Assembly (NCBI RefSeq): GCF_019334315.1
Contig: NZ_JAHWGL010000019.1
Location: 1-64,000 of the forward strand
Length of the DNA: 64,000 nt
Source of the DNA: Hymenobacter profundi
GTDB taxonomy: Bacteria > Bacteroidota > Bacteroidia > Cytophagales > Hymenobacteraceae
Direction of reading: 5' to 3'
Position 1 is the stretch's first letter; every line of letters begins with the position of its first letter. The notes under the pieces are model-generated. The model did not search any database. It had not been told where the DNA came from and saw nothing but the letters and a program-made list of their open reading frames with translations. The position numbers were made by a program, and so were the translations under genes. Of the stretch, positions 35,202 to 45,200 are shown piece by piece.

Positions 35202-36506
35202 CTACACCAGCGCATCCAGCACCAGCACACCCACCAGCCCCAGGCCGCCCACCAGGGCTTCCATCACGGACCAGGAGCGAAGCGTGTCTTTCACGCTCAC
35301 GTTGAAATATTCCTTGAATAGCCAGAAGCCCGAGTCGTTGACGTGCGAGAACATCAGGCTGCCAGCGCCCACGGCCAGCACCATCAGGTTGGGGTTGGTG
35401 TGCGTCTGCACCAGCAAAGGGGCGATGAGGCCGGCGGTAGTGAGGCCCGCCACGGTGGCCGAGCCCACACAAGCCCGAATGATGGCCGCCATCAGCCAGC
35501 CCAGCACCAGCGGGGGGAGGGCCACGTGCTGGAGCTGCTCGGCAATGGCCAGGCTAGCGCCGCTGTCGGTGAGTACCTGCTTGAGCGCCCCCGAGGCTCC
35601 AATGATGAGCAGAATCATGCTGATATCCTTCACGGCGTCGCCGTAAATGCCCATAATCTGCGGCATGCTACGGCCCTGTTTCAGCCCCAGTGAGTAGGTG
35701 GCGTAGGCCACGGCCAGCAGCATCACCACCGACGGCTGCCCCAGCAGGGCCATCAGGCGCTGGAAGGGTAGGCCCGTCAGAAAAGGATAAACGGCGGCCA
35801 GCATCAGCAGCAGTACCGGCAGCAACGCCGTGAAAAAGCTGTTGGCCGTACCGGGTGGGTTGGCGGCGGGCGTGGTAGCGGCAAACGCCTGCAAGGGCTG
35901 GGCCACAATGCTCTTGAGTGTGCGGGCAAACAGCGGCCCAGCAATGATGATAGTAGGGATGGCCACAGCCAGGCCGTAGACCAGCGTCAGGCCCATATTC
36001 GCCTCAAACTGCACCACCAAGGCCGTAGGCGAGGGGTGGGGGGGTAGGAAACCGTGCGTGACCGACAGGGCCGCCAACATAGGCAGCCCGATGTAGATAG
36101 TAGGTAGTTTGTACTGATACGCCACCGAAAAAATGAGCGGTACCAGCAGCACAAACCCAATGCCGTAGAACAGCGGAATGCCAATCACGAAGCCGGCCAC
36201 CACCATGGCCCACTGAATGTAGCGCGGGCCGAAGGCGCGCATCAGGGCGGCGGCCAGCTTTTCGGCGGCGCCGCTTTCGGCCAGTAGTTTGCCCAGCATG
36301 GCCCCGAAACACAGGATAATCACCAACGAGCCCAGCGTATCGCCAATGCCCTTTTCAATGGATTTCGGAATATCGGCCAGCGGCATGCCCAGCACCACCC
36401 CGGCGACTACGGAAATTAGCAGAAAGGCCGAAAACGCGTTGATTTTACCAACTGCTATCAGCAAGACGAGGCCTACAATGCAGAGCAGAACAAGAGCGAG
36501 GGTCAT
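35202..36506 (-). CDS. GntP-family permease (gluconate or D-serine transporter type)
   Basis: 434 residues, almost entirely hydrophobic, with about 12 predicted membrane helices and the family signatures LGMPLADIPKSIEKGIGDTL near residue 40 and GASGALKQVLTDSG in the C-terminal half. GntP proteins are proton symporters for gluconate, and the DsdX branch carries D-serine; the two cannot be told apart here. Neighbours argue for an amino-acid substrate: RidA, a D-TA/D-serine dehydratase-like enzyme and a dipeptidase are downstream, and no gluconate kinase is present. It begins 6 bases after the GH20 stop, so the two are co-translated. Confidence 0.92.
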   Translation of the reverse strand: MTLALVLLCIVGLVLLIAVGKINAFSAFLLISVVAGVVLGMPLADIPKSIEKGIGDTLGSLVIILCFGAMLGKLLAESGAAEKLAAALMRAFGPRYIQWAMVVAGFVIGIPLFYGIGFVLLVPLIFSVAYQYKLPTIYIGLPMLAALSVTHGFLPPHPSPTALVVQFEANMGLTLVYGLAVAIPTIIIAGPLFARTLKSIVAQPLQAFAATTPAANPPGTANSFFTALLPVLLLMLAAVYPFLTGLPFQRLMALLGQPSVVMLLAVAYATYSLGLKQGRSMPQIMGIYGDAVKDISMILLIIGASGALKQVLTDSGASLAIAEQLQHVALPPLVLGWLMAAIIRACVGSATVAGLTTAGLIAPLLVQTHTNPNLMVLAVGAGSLMFSHVNDSGFWLFKEYFNVSVKDTLRSWSVMEALVGGLGLVGVLVLDALV

Positions 36507-36512
36507 GAGATT

Positions 36513-38873
36513 TTAGTTTACGTACAGCTCATCTACCAGCAGCCAGGCCTTGCCGCCCGCCCCGTACTCCCCGGCCGGAATAGTACCCTGGTTGAGGGCC
36601 GTAACTCGGACGTAACGCCCCGCCACCGGGGCAATGGTGGCGCACACCGGGTTGATGCCGTTTGCGGGAAACTGCGTGTGCCGGTACACCTCGCGGTAGT
36701 GCACGCCATCGGTGGAAACGGCGAAGACCAGCGCAGTAGGCGGCCACATTTTTTGCCAGTGGTAGTTGAGCACGTGGGTGCCCAAGGTACGAATCTGCTG
36801 CACATCGCCCAGATCCAGGGTCGCTACCAGGTCGGTGCCGCTGAAGCCGTACCACTGCCCTTCGTTGTAGCGGGGGCTGCCCGCTACCCCATTCACCAAG
36901 CCCCACAGCGGGCGGCCCTGGTGGTAGCTGCCCGCCACCGGGTAGGCCAGCGCGACGGGCTTGCCAGTGGAAAGCCCCAGGGTGAACTCCCGCCGGTAGA
37001 CAGGTTGCACCTGGGTAGGGCCCTCAAACACAGTGGCCTGCACCACGCAGCTCTGTCGAATGGCCAGCGGTGCCTGGTAGACAGGGCTTTGCGGGGTAGG
37101 CGCGCTGCCATCGGTGGTGAAGCGGATGACCCCGTTAGCTGCGGTAGTGCGCAGTTGCAGCATGGGTAGCCCTTTGGGGCCAGCCCAGAGCGAATCGGTC
37201 AGCCAGTCGTAGGTGCGGGAAGGCGCCACACCTTGGGCGTGTAGCACAGCATTGTGGGTACGCACGCGTTGCAGGAACGCGGGGTAGTTGCGCCCGCCCC
37301 CCGGCGACCACGCTATTTCGGCCAGAGCCAATAGTCGCGGAAACACCATGTACTCCAGCTTGCCGGGCGTGGGCATGTATTCGGTCCAGACGTTGGCCTG
37401 CACGCCCCGCACGTGGCGGGCCTGGGCGGGCGTTAGCTCGGTGGGCACGGGCTCGTAGCGGTAGAGCTGCTGCAAGGGCGTGTAGCCGCCGGCCGCCAGC
37501 GAGTCGGTGGGGTAGAGGGTTTGGAAATAGTCGAAGTAGACCTGTTTTTCGGGCGTCATCACCACGTCGTGGCCCAGGCGCGCAGCCTCAATGCCGCCCT
37601 GCTCGCCGGTCCAGCTCATCACGGTGGCCGCGGGGGGTAGGCCGCCTTCCAGAATTTCGTCCCAGCCCAACAGCCGCTTATTCAGCGTAGCCAGGTGCCG
37701 ACCGATGCGCCGCATGAAGTAGCTCTGCAACTCCCGCTCGTCGCGCAGGTGCTCCTCCTGTATGCGGCGCTGGCACTTGGGGCAGGCCCGCCAGCGGGTT
37801 TTGGGGCATTCGTCGCCGCCGATGTGCAGGTATTGGCCTGGAAACAGCGCCGCTACTTCGTCCAGTACATCGGTCAGAAAGGTGAACGTGGCCTCATTGC
37901 CGGCGCAATACACGTCATCAAACACGCCCCAGAAAGTAGCAGTATGGTAGGGGCCGCCCGTGCAGCCCAGCTCGGGGTAGGCTGCCAGCGCCGCCGAGGC
38001 GTGCCCCGGCATTTCAATTTCGGGGATGATGGTGATGTGGCGCTGGGCGGCGTAGCGCACCAGTTCCCGCACCTCCTCCTGCGAGTAGTAGCCGCCGTAG
38101 CGCTGCCCGTCGAAGCGGTGGGGTAGGTCGCGCTTGTGTCCAATCAGGGTTTCGTCGCGGTAGGCAGCCACGGTTTGCAGGTGCGGGTACTTCTTGATTT
38201 CAATGCGCCAGCCTTGGTCGTCGGTCAGGTGCCAGTGAAAGGTGTTGATTTTGTAGAACGCCAGTACATCGAGCCACTTTTTAATAGTGTCCACCGGAAA
38301 CATATGCCGGCTCACATCCAGGTGCATGCCGCGGTAGGGAAAGCGCGGATAGTCGGTGATGGTGCAACCGGGCAGCGATACGCGGTTAGCCTTGCCGGGC
38401 GGTACCAGCTGGCTTAGCGTCTGCAAGCCGTAGAACACGCCCGCCTCGTCGTGGCCGGTCACTGTCACGCGGCGTTGGTCGATGGTGAGCGTGTACCCTT
38501 TGGACTGCGGCACGGCCGTGCTGTCCAATTGCAGCACTAGCACATCGGTACGCCGCTTCGTGGGCTTTAGCTCTAAGACCATCCCGCTCACCTGGCGCAC
38601 GTATTGCCGAAAGCGGGTAGCTGGCCCGGCCGATAGGCCAGGGCCTACTCGCAACGCTGTGTGCCGGCTAAGGGTGAACACCTGCCCGGTGGTAGTGGCC
38701 TGCACCGGCCGCGGAAGTAGGGGCAACTCGGTGGCCTGTGCCTGGCTTGTGGGTAGCAGCCCTACCCACCCTAGCACTACCAGCAGTAGTAATATCCAGA
38801 GGCGGTAGGAAGAGGAAAGCAAGTGCAGCAAAATGGGGCGTTTAGGAAATACAGATAGGGGAGAGACACCCAA
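36513..38873 (-). CDS. Secreted beta-N-acetylhexosaminidase (GH20)
   Basis: About 786 residues. No ATG is available at the 5' end; a TTG at 38873 opens the frame and a TTG at 38831 is equally possible, both giving a membrane-spanning signal peptide (LWILLLLVVLGWVGLL). The GH20b domain runs to about 175, then the GH20 barrel with D354-E355 in IGGDECPKTRW, the catalytic pair for substrate-assisted hydrolysis. A beta-rich C-terminal region (about 630-786) resembles the chitobiase C-terminal and discoidin-like binding domains. It would remove terminal GlcNAc or GalNAc from glycans. It lies between the GH29 fucosidase and the GntP permease. Confidence 0.93.
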   Translation of the reverse strand: MGVSPLSVFPKRPILLHLLSSSYRLWILLLLVVLGWVGLLPTSQAQATELPLLPRPVQATTTGQVFTLSRHTALRVGPGLSAGPATRFRQYVRQVSGMVLELKPTKRRTDVLVLQLDSTAVPQSKGYTLTIDQRRVTVTGHDEAGVFYGLQTLSQLVPPGKANRVSLPGCTITDYPRFPYRGMHLDVSRHMFPVDTIKKWLDVLAFYKINTFHWHLTDDQGWRIEIKKYPHLQTVAAYRDETLIGHKRDLPHRFDGQRYGGYYSQEEVRELVRYAAQRHITIIPEIEMPGHASAALAAYPELGCTGGPYHTATFWGVFDDVYCAGNEATFTFLTDVLDEVAALFPGQYLHIGGDECPKTRWRACPKCQRRIQEEHLRDERELQSYFMRRIGRHLATLNKRLLGWDEILEGGLPPAATVMSWTGEQGGIEAARLGHDVVMTPEKQVYFDYFQTLYPTDSLAAGGYTPLQQLYRYEPVPTELTPAQARHVRGVQANVWTEYMPTPGKLEYMVFPRLLALAEIAWSPGGGRNYPAFLQRVRTHNAVLHAQGVAPSRTYDWLTDSLWAGPKGLPMLQLRTTAANGVIRFTTDGSAPTPQSPVYQAPLAIRQSCVVQATVFEGPTQVQPVYRREFTLGLSTGKPVALAYPVAGSYHQGRPLWGLVNGVAGSPRYNEGQWYGFSGTDLVATLDLGDVQQIRTLGTHVLNYHWQKMWPPTALVFAVSTDGVHYREVYRHTQFPANGINPVCATIAPVAGRYVRVTALNQGTIPAGEYGAGGKAWLLVDELYVN

Positions 38874-38903
38874 AGAGGGTCGCCGTTGCGCTTAAGGCCA
38901 GAA

Positions 38904-38985
38904 TGTACCGCGCAGCGCTGCTTCGCAACTAGGCGCAAGAAGTGTAAAGGGGCAGCCGGGTTGCGAAGCAGCGCTGTGCGGTACA
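38904..38985. repeat. Palindrome between GH29 and GH20 genes
   Basis: 26-base arms (38904-38929, 38960-38985) pair with a single mismatch around a 30-base loop; the arm contains AGCGCTGCTTCGCAAC. It fills the gap between fucosidase and hexosaminidase genes on the same strand, so it is probably an intercistronic hairpin of locus 2. Confidence 0.8.
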
Positions 38986-38990
38986 TGCTA

Positions 38991-40625
38991 CTAGTTTACC
39001 AGCTTGGTGTCGCCCTCCACGGCTACCCCGGTCTGCTCGGCCACAGCTTTGTACTCAATAGCGCCTTTGGTGGATTTTAGGGTGCCGGTGAAGCGGCCGT
39101 CGGGTCCTACTTTCACCCAGTCAGAATATTTCCATGGGTCGGCGTAGAGGGTTTCCACGCGGCCGCGGTAGGCGCGGTAGGCGAAGCGGGCGCGCGTCAC
39201 CTGCTTGCCTTTGTAGTTGTAGAGACGGCCACTCAGGGCAGTGCCGGCAGTGCCGGGTTTGGCGGTGCCGGTTTCCACGGTTACAGCCTCGGCCATGGCG
39301 GGCGCTACGTGGTCGAGCTTGATGACCACGGCGTTGGGCCAGCGGTGGTCGTCGTAGATACGCTGGGCCTTCACCACCGATACCTCCAGGCCGTTGGTGG
39401 TCTGCTTGTGGCGGGCGCTCACGTCGAGGTTCGGCTTGTATTCCATGATTTTGCTGTTCTGGCCCAGCACGCTCACCGCGGTATTGGGTTGCGCCTTCAC
39501 CGAGTGCAGCGTAAAGGTGCGCCGCTCGCCTTCCTTCCAGTCGGCCACGTCCGTCACGATGGCGTACAGGGCGTCACCCTTGGCGGTGAATAGCACGTTG
39601 TTTTCCTTGTTCACCACCCACGCGCGGGTGCTGTCGATGGCTTCGTGGTTGAGAAAATACCAAGCGGCCATCTCACGCAGGCGGTCTTCCTGCTCTTGGG
39701 GTAGGGCGCCATTAGGCTTAGGGCCCACGTTCAGCAGCAAGGAGCCGCCCTTTGAGCGAGCTTCTATCAGCAAATCAATCAGTTGGGTGCCCGATTTATA
39801 CCGCTCGTTGGTGGGCTGGTATTGCCACGCCGTGCCAATGGTGATGGGCGACAGCCACGGCTGCGTGATGGGCGTGCCGGGTAGGGTTTGCTCGGGCGTT
39901 TTGATGGCCCCGCGGGTAATCAGAATGTTGGGCTGCAAGCGCCAGCAGGTTTCCTTCACCACTTCCTTGGGCTCACCATCAATAAAGAACACGTCAATTT
40001 TGCCGTAGTTGGTCATCAGCTCCTCGCACTGCCGACGATTGTAGTCCTCGTATTTCTTCGCCAGCGCCGCATCCATCTTCACATTGTCGCGGCTGATGGG
40101 CAAGTGGTTGGCGTGCAGGAAGTAGAAATCCTCGGGCGAGAAGTAGAAGCCCACGTCCAGCCCCGCGGCGCGGGTGGCCGTCACAAACTCCTTCAGCAGA
40201 TCCTTTTTATAAGGGGTTTTGGTGATGTTAAAGTCTGTGGTTTTGGTGTCCCACATGCAAAAGCCCGCGTGGTGCTTGGTGGTGAACACAATGTACTTCA
40301 TGCCCGCCAGCTTGGCCAGCACCGCTATCTGGTAGGGGTCGAACTGGCTGGGGTTGAAGGTCTTGGGTAACTCATTGAAAAACCGGTCGGCGTACTCATC
40401 CGAAGCGCCTACCAGCGAGTGGCTGATAACTACACCCAACTGCGCATCTACGCTGAAGTGGATAAACAAGCCCGCGGCGGTGTTTTTTAGCCATTGCTCG
40501 CGCTCGGGCTTGTTCAGATTGTAGCTGCTTTTCTCGTCGTCGTTCACCACGTCGTTTTGCGCTAGGGCAATGTGGCCGCCAAAGAGTAGAAAGAAGAGTA
40601 GACTGGTCCGTAGTATTCGATTCAT
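38991..40625 (-). CDS. Secreted alpha-L-fucosidase (GH29)
   Basis: 544 residues with a signal peptide ending near ALAQ. The GH29 barrel shows GLFIHFSVDAQLG, VFTTKHHAGFCMW (substrate-binding histidines) and the likely nucleophile D216 in VFFIDGEPKE. A C-terminal beta-sandwich follows. The start is MNRILRTSLLFF at 40625. GH29 enzymes release terminal alpha-linked L-fucose with retention. Next to the GH20 enzyme this suggests attack on fucosylated, aminosugar-containing glycans such as glycoprotein or mucin-type chains. It is downstream of SusD after a short hairpin. Confidence 0.93.
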   Translation of the reverse strand: MNRILRTSLLFFLLFGGHIALAQNDVVNDDEKSSYNLNKPEREQWLKNTAAGLFIHFSVDAQLGVVISHSLVGASDEYADRFFNELPKTFNPSQFDPYQIAVLAKLAGMKYIVFTTKHHAGFCMWDTKTTDFNITKTPYKKDLLKEFVTATRAAGLDVGFYFSPEDFYFLHANHLPISRDNVKMDAALAKKYEDYNRRQCEELMTNYGKIDVFFIDGEPKEVVKETCWRLQPNILITRGAIKTPEQTLPGTPITQPWLSPITIGTAWQYQPTNERYKSGTQLIDLLIEARSKGGSLLLNVGPKPNGALPQEQEDRLREMAAWYFLNHEAIDSTRAWVVNKENNVLFTAKGDALYAIVTDVADWKEGERRTFTLHSVKAQPNTAVSVLGQNSKIMEYKPNLDVSARHKQTTNGLEVSVVKAQRIYDDHRWPNAVVIKLDHVAPAMAEAVTVETGTAKPGTAGTALSGRLYNYKGKQVTRARFAYRAYRGRVETLYADPWKYSDWVKVGPDGRFTGTLKSTKGAIEYKAVAEQTGVAVEGDTKLVN

Positions 40626-40690
40626 GCGGAAAGCGTAAGGTGTCTGGGTGGAAACGTCGTGTAGGCGTGCCGTCTTGGCGGGCGCCTAAC

Positions 40691-40713
40691 CCCCTCCCCA
40701 AAAAGGAGAGGGG
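40691..40713. repeat. Short C/G-rich hairpin between susD and the GH29 gene
   Basis: CCCCTCCCC and its imperfect complement GGAGAGGGG (one mismatch) surround an AAAAA loop. Such CCCCTCCCCAAAAAGGAG words look like dispersed intergenic elements; here it lies 17 bases after the susD stop and may act as a processing or attenuation stem. Confidence 0.6.
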
Positions 40714-40729
40714 ACTAGCTTCTAGTATT

Positions 40730-42256
40730 CTACTTATCCCAATACACCCGCGTGAGCAACGTATTAGGGCCCTGGCGGGCAATGGCCGCGTTATAGGCCG
40801 CCGTGTTCAGGTTTTGCTCGGATACCGGGTACAGAAAGCGCCGCGGAAACTGGCCGCCGGTAGCATTGCCGGGGTAGTTGTTGGGCGTGAGGGCGGGGTA
40901 GCCCGTGCGCCGGTAGGTAGCAAAGGCCTCCTGCGCATCCGGAAAAATGCTCACCCAAAACTGCGTGTACACCTGCTGCATCTGCTCCTCAAAGCTGCCC
41001 GCTACCAACTGGTTGTTGTTCACGTACGCCGTAATCCGTTGGGCTGAAAGGGCGCCGTCGGTGGGGCTGATGATGGCCCACTGCCGCAGGGCTGCCCGCA
41101 CGCCGTTGCTGTACAGGGTAGGGGCTGCCCCGCTCGACCATCCCCGCAGGGCGGCTTCGGTTTGCAGGAAATACGACTCGGCCGCCGTGAAAACCAGGCG
41201 GGGCGAGTTCAGAAGCAAGACCGTTTTGGGGTTTGGCTCACTCAGCTGGGCAAAGTTGGCGGGCTTGGCGCTCAGGTTGGCCGGCATGCCCTGCTGCTTG
41301 GCAAAGGCGGTGTCGGTCTGGTTGGGCGTGCCCCCGGTATACACCACCGAAATGATGCCCAGGCGCGGGTCGCGGGTTTGCTTGAGGTAGTCGATAAACA
41401 CCTTCTGGTACTTGCCGCCCTCCTGGTTGGTATTGCCGTTAGCGGCAATGTAGTCGCTGATGAGCAGGTTGTACGCCAGCGGGTTCTGGTTGATAATCTG
41501 CCCACTAGCTAGGTAGTTGACCTTCGCAATGTCGATGTCTTCGGTAATCACGCCCCCGGCCAGGGCCTTGGTAGCCCAGGTTTGGGCGGCGGCCACATCT
41601 ACTTTAGTCAGGCGCATACCCAGGCGCAACATCAGGGAGTAGGCAAACTTTTTCCATTGGGCGGTATTGCCATTGTAGAGCAGGTCGGCGGCACCGAAGG
41701 TCGGCTTGGCGGGGTCCAGGCTCGTGGCGGCTTCGTCCAGCTCCTTCAGCATATCGGCGTAAATGTCCTTCTGCGGGTCGTAGGCGGGGGTATACTGCGC
41801 GCCGGTGTAGCCCTGGTTGGCCTGAAAGTAAGGCACGTCGCCATACACATCGGTGAGGCGGCTGTAGCAGTACACCCGCCAGATGCGCGCCGCGGCCAGC
41901 ATGTTTACCTTGGCGGGGTCGTCCTTCACGGCGTTGATGACCAGGTTTATTTCGTTCAAGGCATTGGGGTAGGCGGTGCTAAAGGCTGCCGACGACGAGT
42001 TCACCTGGCTGGCAATGTACTTGGAGCCAAACCCGGCCACATCGTTGAAGCTAGTGGTGTACTGCATGGTGCCCAGCAGCAAGTACAGCATGTTGGCTAC
42101 CCCATCGTACTGCGCCTTGGTGAAGACGTACTCCGGCGTGATGGTGCCCACGGCGTTGGGGTTGGTGTTGATTTCCTCGAAATCCTTAGTACACGCGGTC
42201 AGCGTCAGCACACCAACCCCGACCAGTAGAACACACTTAAGGAAAAATCTATGCAT
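40730..42256 (-). CDS. SusD/RagB-family lipoprotein of locus 2 (SusD-like 2 branch)
   Basis: 508-residue surface lipoprotein with C22 in the lipobox (TLTAC), followed by TKDFEEINTNPN, which is typical of the SusD-like_2 branch (PF12771) rather than the classical SusD of locus 1. The helical core includes the ARIWRVYCYSRLTDVYGDVP segment, and the C-terminus has PRRFLYPVSEQNLN. It would cap the locus 2 SusC barrel and bind its ligand. It starts 18 bases after the susC stop and appears intact, although that susC carries an internal stop codon. Confidence 0.93.
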   Translation of the reverse strand: MHRFFLKCVLLVGVGVLTLTACTKDFEEINTNPNAVGTITPEYVFTKAQYDGVANMLYLLLGTMQYTTSFNDVAGFGSKYIASQVNSSSAAFSTAYPNALNEINLVINAVKDDPAKVNMLAAARIWRVYCYSRLTDVYGDVPYFQANQGYTGAQYTPAYDPQKDIYADMLKELDEAATSLDPAKPTFGAADLLYNGNTAQWKKFAYSLMLRLGMRLTKVDVAAAQTWATKALAGGVITEDIDIAKVNYLASGQIINQNPLAYNLLISDYIAANGNTNQEGGKYQKVFIDYLKQTRDPRLGIISVVYTGGTPNQTDTAFAKQQGMPANLSAKPANFAQLSEPNPKTVLLLNSPRLVFTAAESYFLQTEAALRGWSSGAAPTLYSNGVRAALRQWAIISPTDGALSAQRITAYVNNNQLVAGSFEEQMQQVYTQFWVSIFPDAQEAFATYRRTGYPALTPNNYPGNATGGQFPRRFLYPVSEQNLNTAAYNAAIARQGPNTLLTRVYWDK

Positions 42257-42274
42257 CGTTGTGGGGGCTGAGAG

Positions 42275-45200
42275 TTAGAATTTCACGGACAAGTTCAGGC
42301 CGTACGAGCGGGTGCGGGGTAGGCCAATGGACTCCAATCCCTGGTAGTTGCTGTTGCTGAAGCTCTGCTCCGGGTCGAAGTTGGTGTGCTTCATCAGAAT
42401 CAGCAGGTTGCGCGCCACGAAAGCAATAGTGGCCGATTGCAGCTTGAAGCTGCTGATCTGAAACGCCGGCAGGTTGTAGGCCAGAATCACCTGGCGCAGC
42501 TTGATAAAGCCGCCATCGTGCAGGAATAGCTCCGAGTAGTTCTTGTAGTTGTCGTAGTAGGCGCGCAGGCCGCTCACCGGCACCAAGCGGGAATAGGCGT
42601 CGCCGGTGCTTGTTACGCCTGTCAGCTGCAACCCATTTTCGCGGCCCGGTAGCGTCGATTTCAGCAGGCCCAGGCGCGTTTCGTACACTTCACTAATGGA
42701 GAATACCTTGTTGCCGAACTTGCCGTCGAGCAATACGTTCAGCGACAAGCGCTTGTAGCGGAAATCGTTGCTGAAGCCCATGGTCAGCGGTGCCACGCTC
42801 TTGCCCAGCGGTTGCAGGGCGGTAGCCACCGGGTAGCCGCTGGCCGCGTCGAACACGGTGTTGCCGTTTTCGTCCTTCTGAATACGGGTGCCCACAATCT
42901 CGAAGGCCGATTGCCCTACCGTGTTATTGATGTAGGCCCAGTTGCCCACCGTCGAGGCTAGGTTGATGGAGTTGATTCCCTCCACCAGCTGCAACACCTT
43001 GTTGTCGTTGTAGGCCAGGTTGTAGCTGGTGTTCCACGAAAAATTAGCCGTCCGAATAGGCGTGCCGCTCACCAGGGCTTCAATGCCGCGGTTGCGCACT
43101 TTGCCCGCATTCAGATACACGCTGTTGTAGCCCGAGGTAGGGCTAATGGTCGTGTTGACGATGTCGTTGTCCGTCAGACGGTTGTAATACGTCAGGTCGA
43201 GGCTGAGGCGGTTGTCCAGCAGCTGGGCTTCCAGGCCGCCCTCCGTGGTAGTCGATAGCACCGGGCCCAGGTTGGCGTTGGTAATACCCGCCAGGCCGGA
43301 GCCGGGCACGTTGCTACTCACGTTCTGCAACGGCCTACCTGAGCTGGGTACGTTGCTGTACGTCAGGTTCACGGCGTAGGGCTCGGGCGCGCCCTGCCCC
43401 ACCTGGGCGTAGGCGCCGCGCAGCTTCACTAGGTTCACGGCGCGCGGCATGTCCACCACATCCGACACGATAAAGCTGCCGTTGATGCTGGGGTAGAACT
43501 TGCTGTTGTTGCTGGGGCTGAGCGTGGAGTACCAATCGTTGCGGCCAGTCACTGTCAGGAAAAACAAGCTCTTGTAGTTGAAATCGGCGGAGCCAAAAAT
43601 CGAGTTCACATCCTGGCGCTGAGCCAGGGCGAGCGTAGTACCCGACGCCAGGTTGTTGTAGCTATAGAAAAACGGAATGGTGAAGCCCGTGCCTGCTTGG
43701 TCCAACTCGTTCAGCGACGAGCGCCGCTTATTAGTCCCGGCCAAAAACGACAGCCCTACCTCCTTAATCTGCTTATTATAGGTAAGGGTAGCCAAAGCGT
43801 TGGTTTCGCTCACATCCGATTTGATGCCCGCGTATTGCCCCGTAAGCGCGTAGAGCGTGCCCGTGGGCGTGATGTTGCGGTAGTTGTAATCGTAGTGGTC
43901 CTGGCTCACGGTGCCCTTTAGCACCAAGTTTTTCGCCAGCTCGTAGCTCAGCGAGGCCTGCCCGATAAAGCGGTTTTTACGGTCGTCCTGCTGGAATTTG
44001 TTGACTACGAAATAGCCGTTGGTGGCCACGCTGGCGTCGTTCCACACGGTTTCGTAGCCATTCGCATCATAGCCCGGCTTCAGCCAGCGCACGTCGGCAC
44101 TATTGGCAATCATGTAGGGCGACCAGTTGGGGTTCGCTAGGGCGTCGCCGGCACTAGGGCGTTTGTTCGCCGTTTCGATGTTATACTGGGCCAAAGCCTC
44201 GTAGCTGAGCCGTGGGCTCAGCTTCCCGCTCAGGTTCAGGTTACCGGTTTTGCGGTTGTAAGTGCTGCCTGGCAGCTAGCCTTCACTATCCAGGTTCGAT
44301 AGCGAAAAGCGGTAGGCAATGCCCTCGTTACCACCTGATAAGGCCAGCGTGTTGGTAAAGGTGCGCCCCAACTGGTAGAAGTGCTTGAGGTTGTCCTTCT
44401 GCGCCACGTAGGGGTGGGTCTGCCCGTCTACGCCCACATAGTCAGTGGAACCGTCGAGCCGCGCGCCCCACGACCGGCGCCCCGTCGATTGGGCGGCGGC
44501 CAGAGTAGTCGGCTTCACGCCCCCGTCGCCCTGTCCATACTCGTACTGAAACTCAGGAATAACAGAAATGGATTCGATGGTAGAGGTCGAATTGAATTCC
44601 ACCCCGATACCCTTCTGCGCCCTACCTTTTTTAGTGGTAATCAGGATAACGCCGTTGCCGCCGCGCGAGCCGTACAGCGCCGCCGCGGTACCGCCCTTCA
44701 GCACCGTAATCGATTCAATATCATCGGGGTTGATGCTGGCAATGCCGTCGCCACGGTCCACGTTGGTGCCCCCGCCGTTGGCAGTAGGCGCCTGGCCCGG
44801 CACCGAGTTGTCCATGGGCATACCGTTCAGCACGTACAGCGGCTGGTTGTTGGCCGAGCCCGACAACGAACCGTTGCCGCGAATAATTACCCGGCTGGAG
44901 CCGCCTGGCCCCGTGGAAAGTCCCGCCACGTTCACGCCCGCTACCTTGCCGGTGAGGGCGTTGGCCACGTTGTTTTCGCGGGCTTGCACCAGGTCTTCAC
45001 CCTTCACTTCGGCCACGGCGTAGCCCAAATCGCGCTTTTGCTTGGCAATACCCAGTGCCGTCACCACCACTTCGTCCAGGGTTTGGTCGCTCTTGGCGAG
45101 CTTGATGGTGAGGGGAGCCGCCCGATTTGTCACCGTCACCTCCATTTTGGCATACCCAATAAAGGACGCCACCAGCACCACGGGTTGGCCCTGGGAGGCA

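Noticed and set aside
42275..44194. Separate SusC-like gene starting near 44194
   Set aside because: Its putative start is a TTG in the middle of a barrel sequence that continues, in the same frame, from the upstream fragment after one TAG; it is the 3' part of an interrupted gene.
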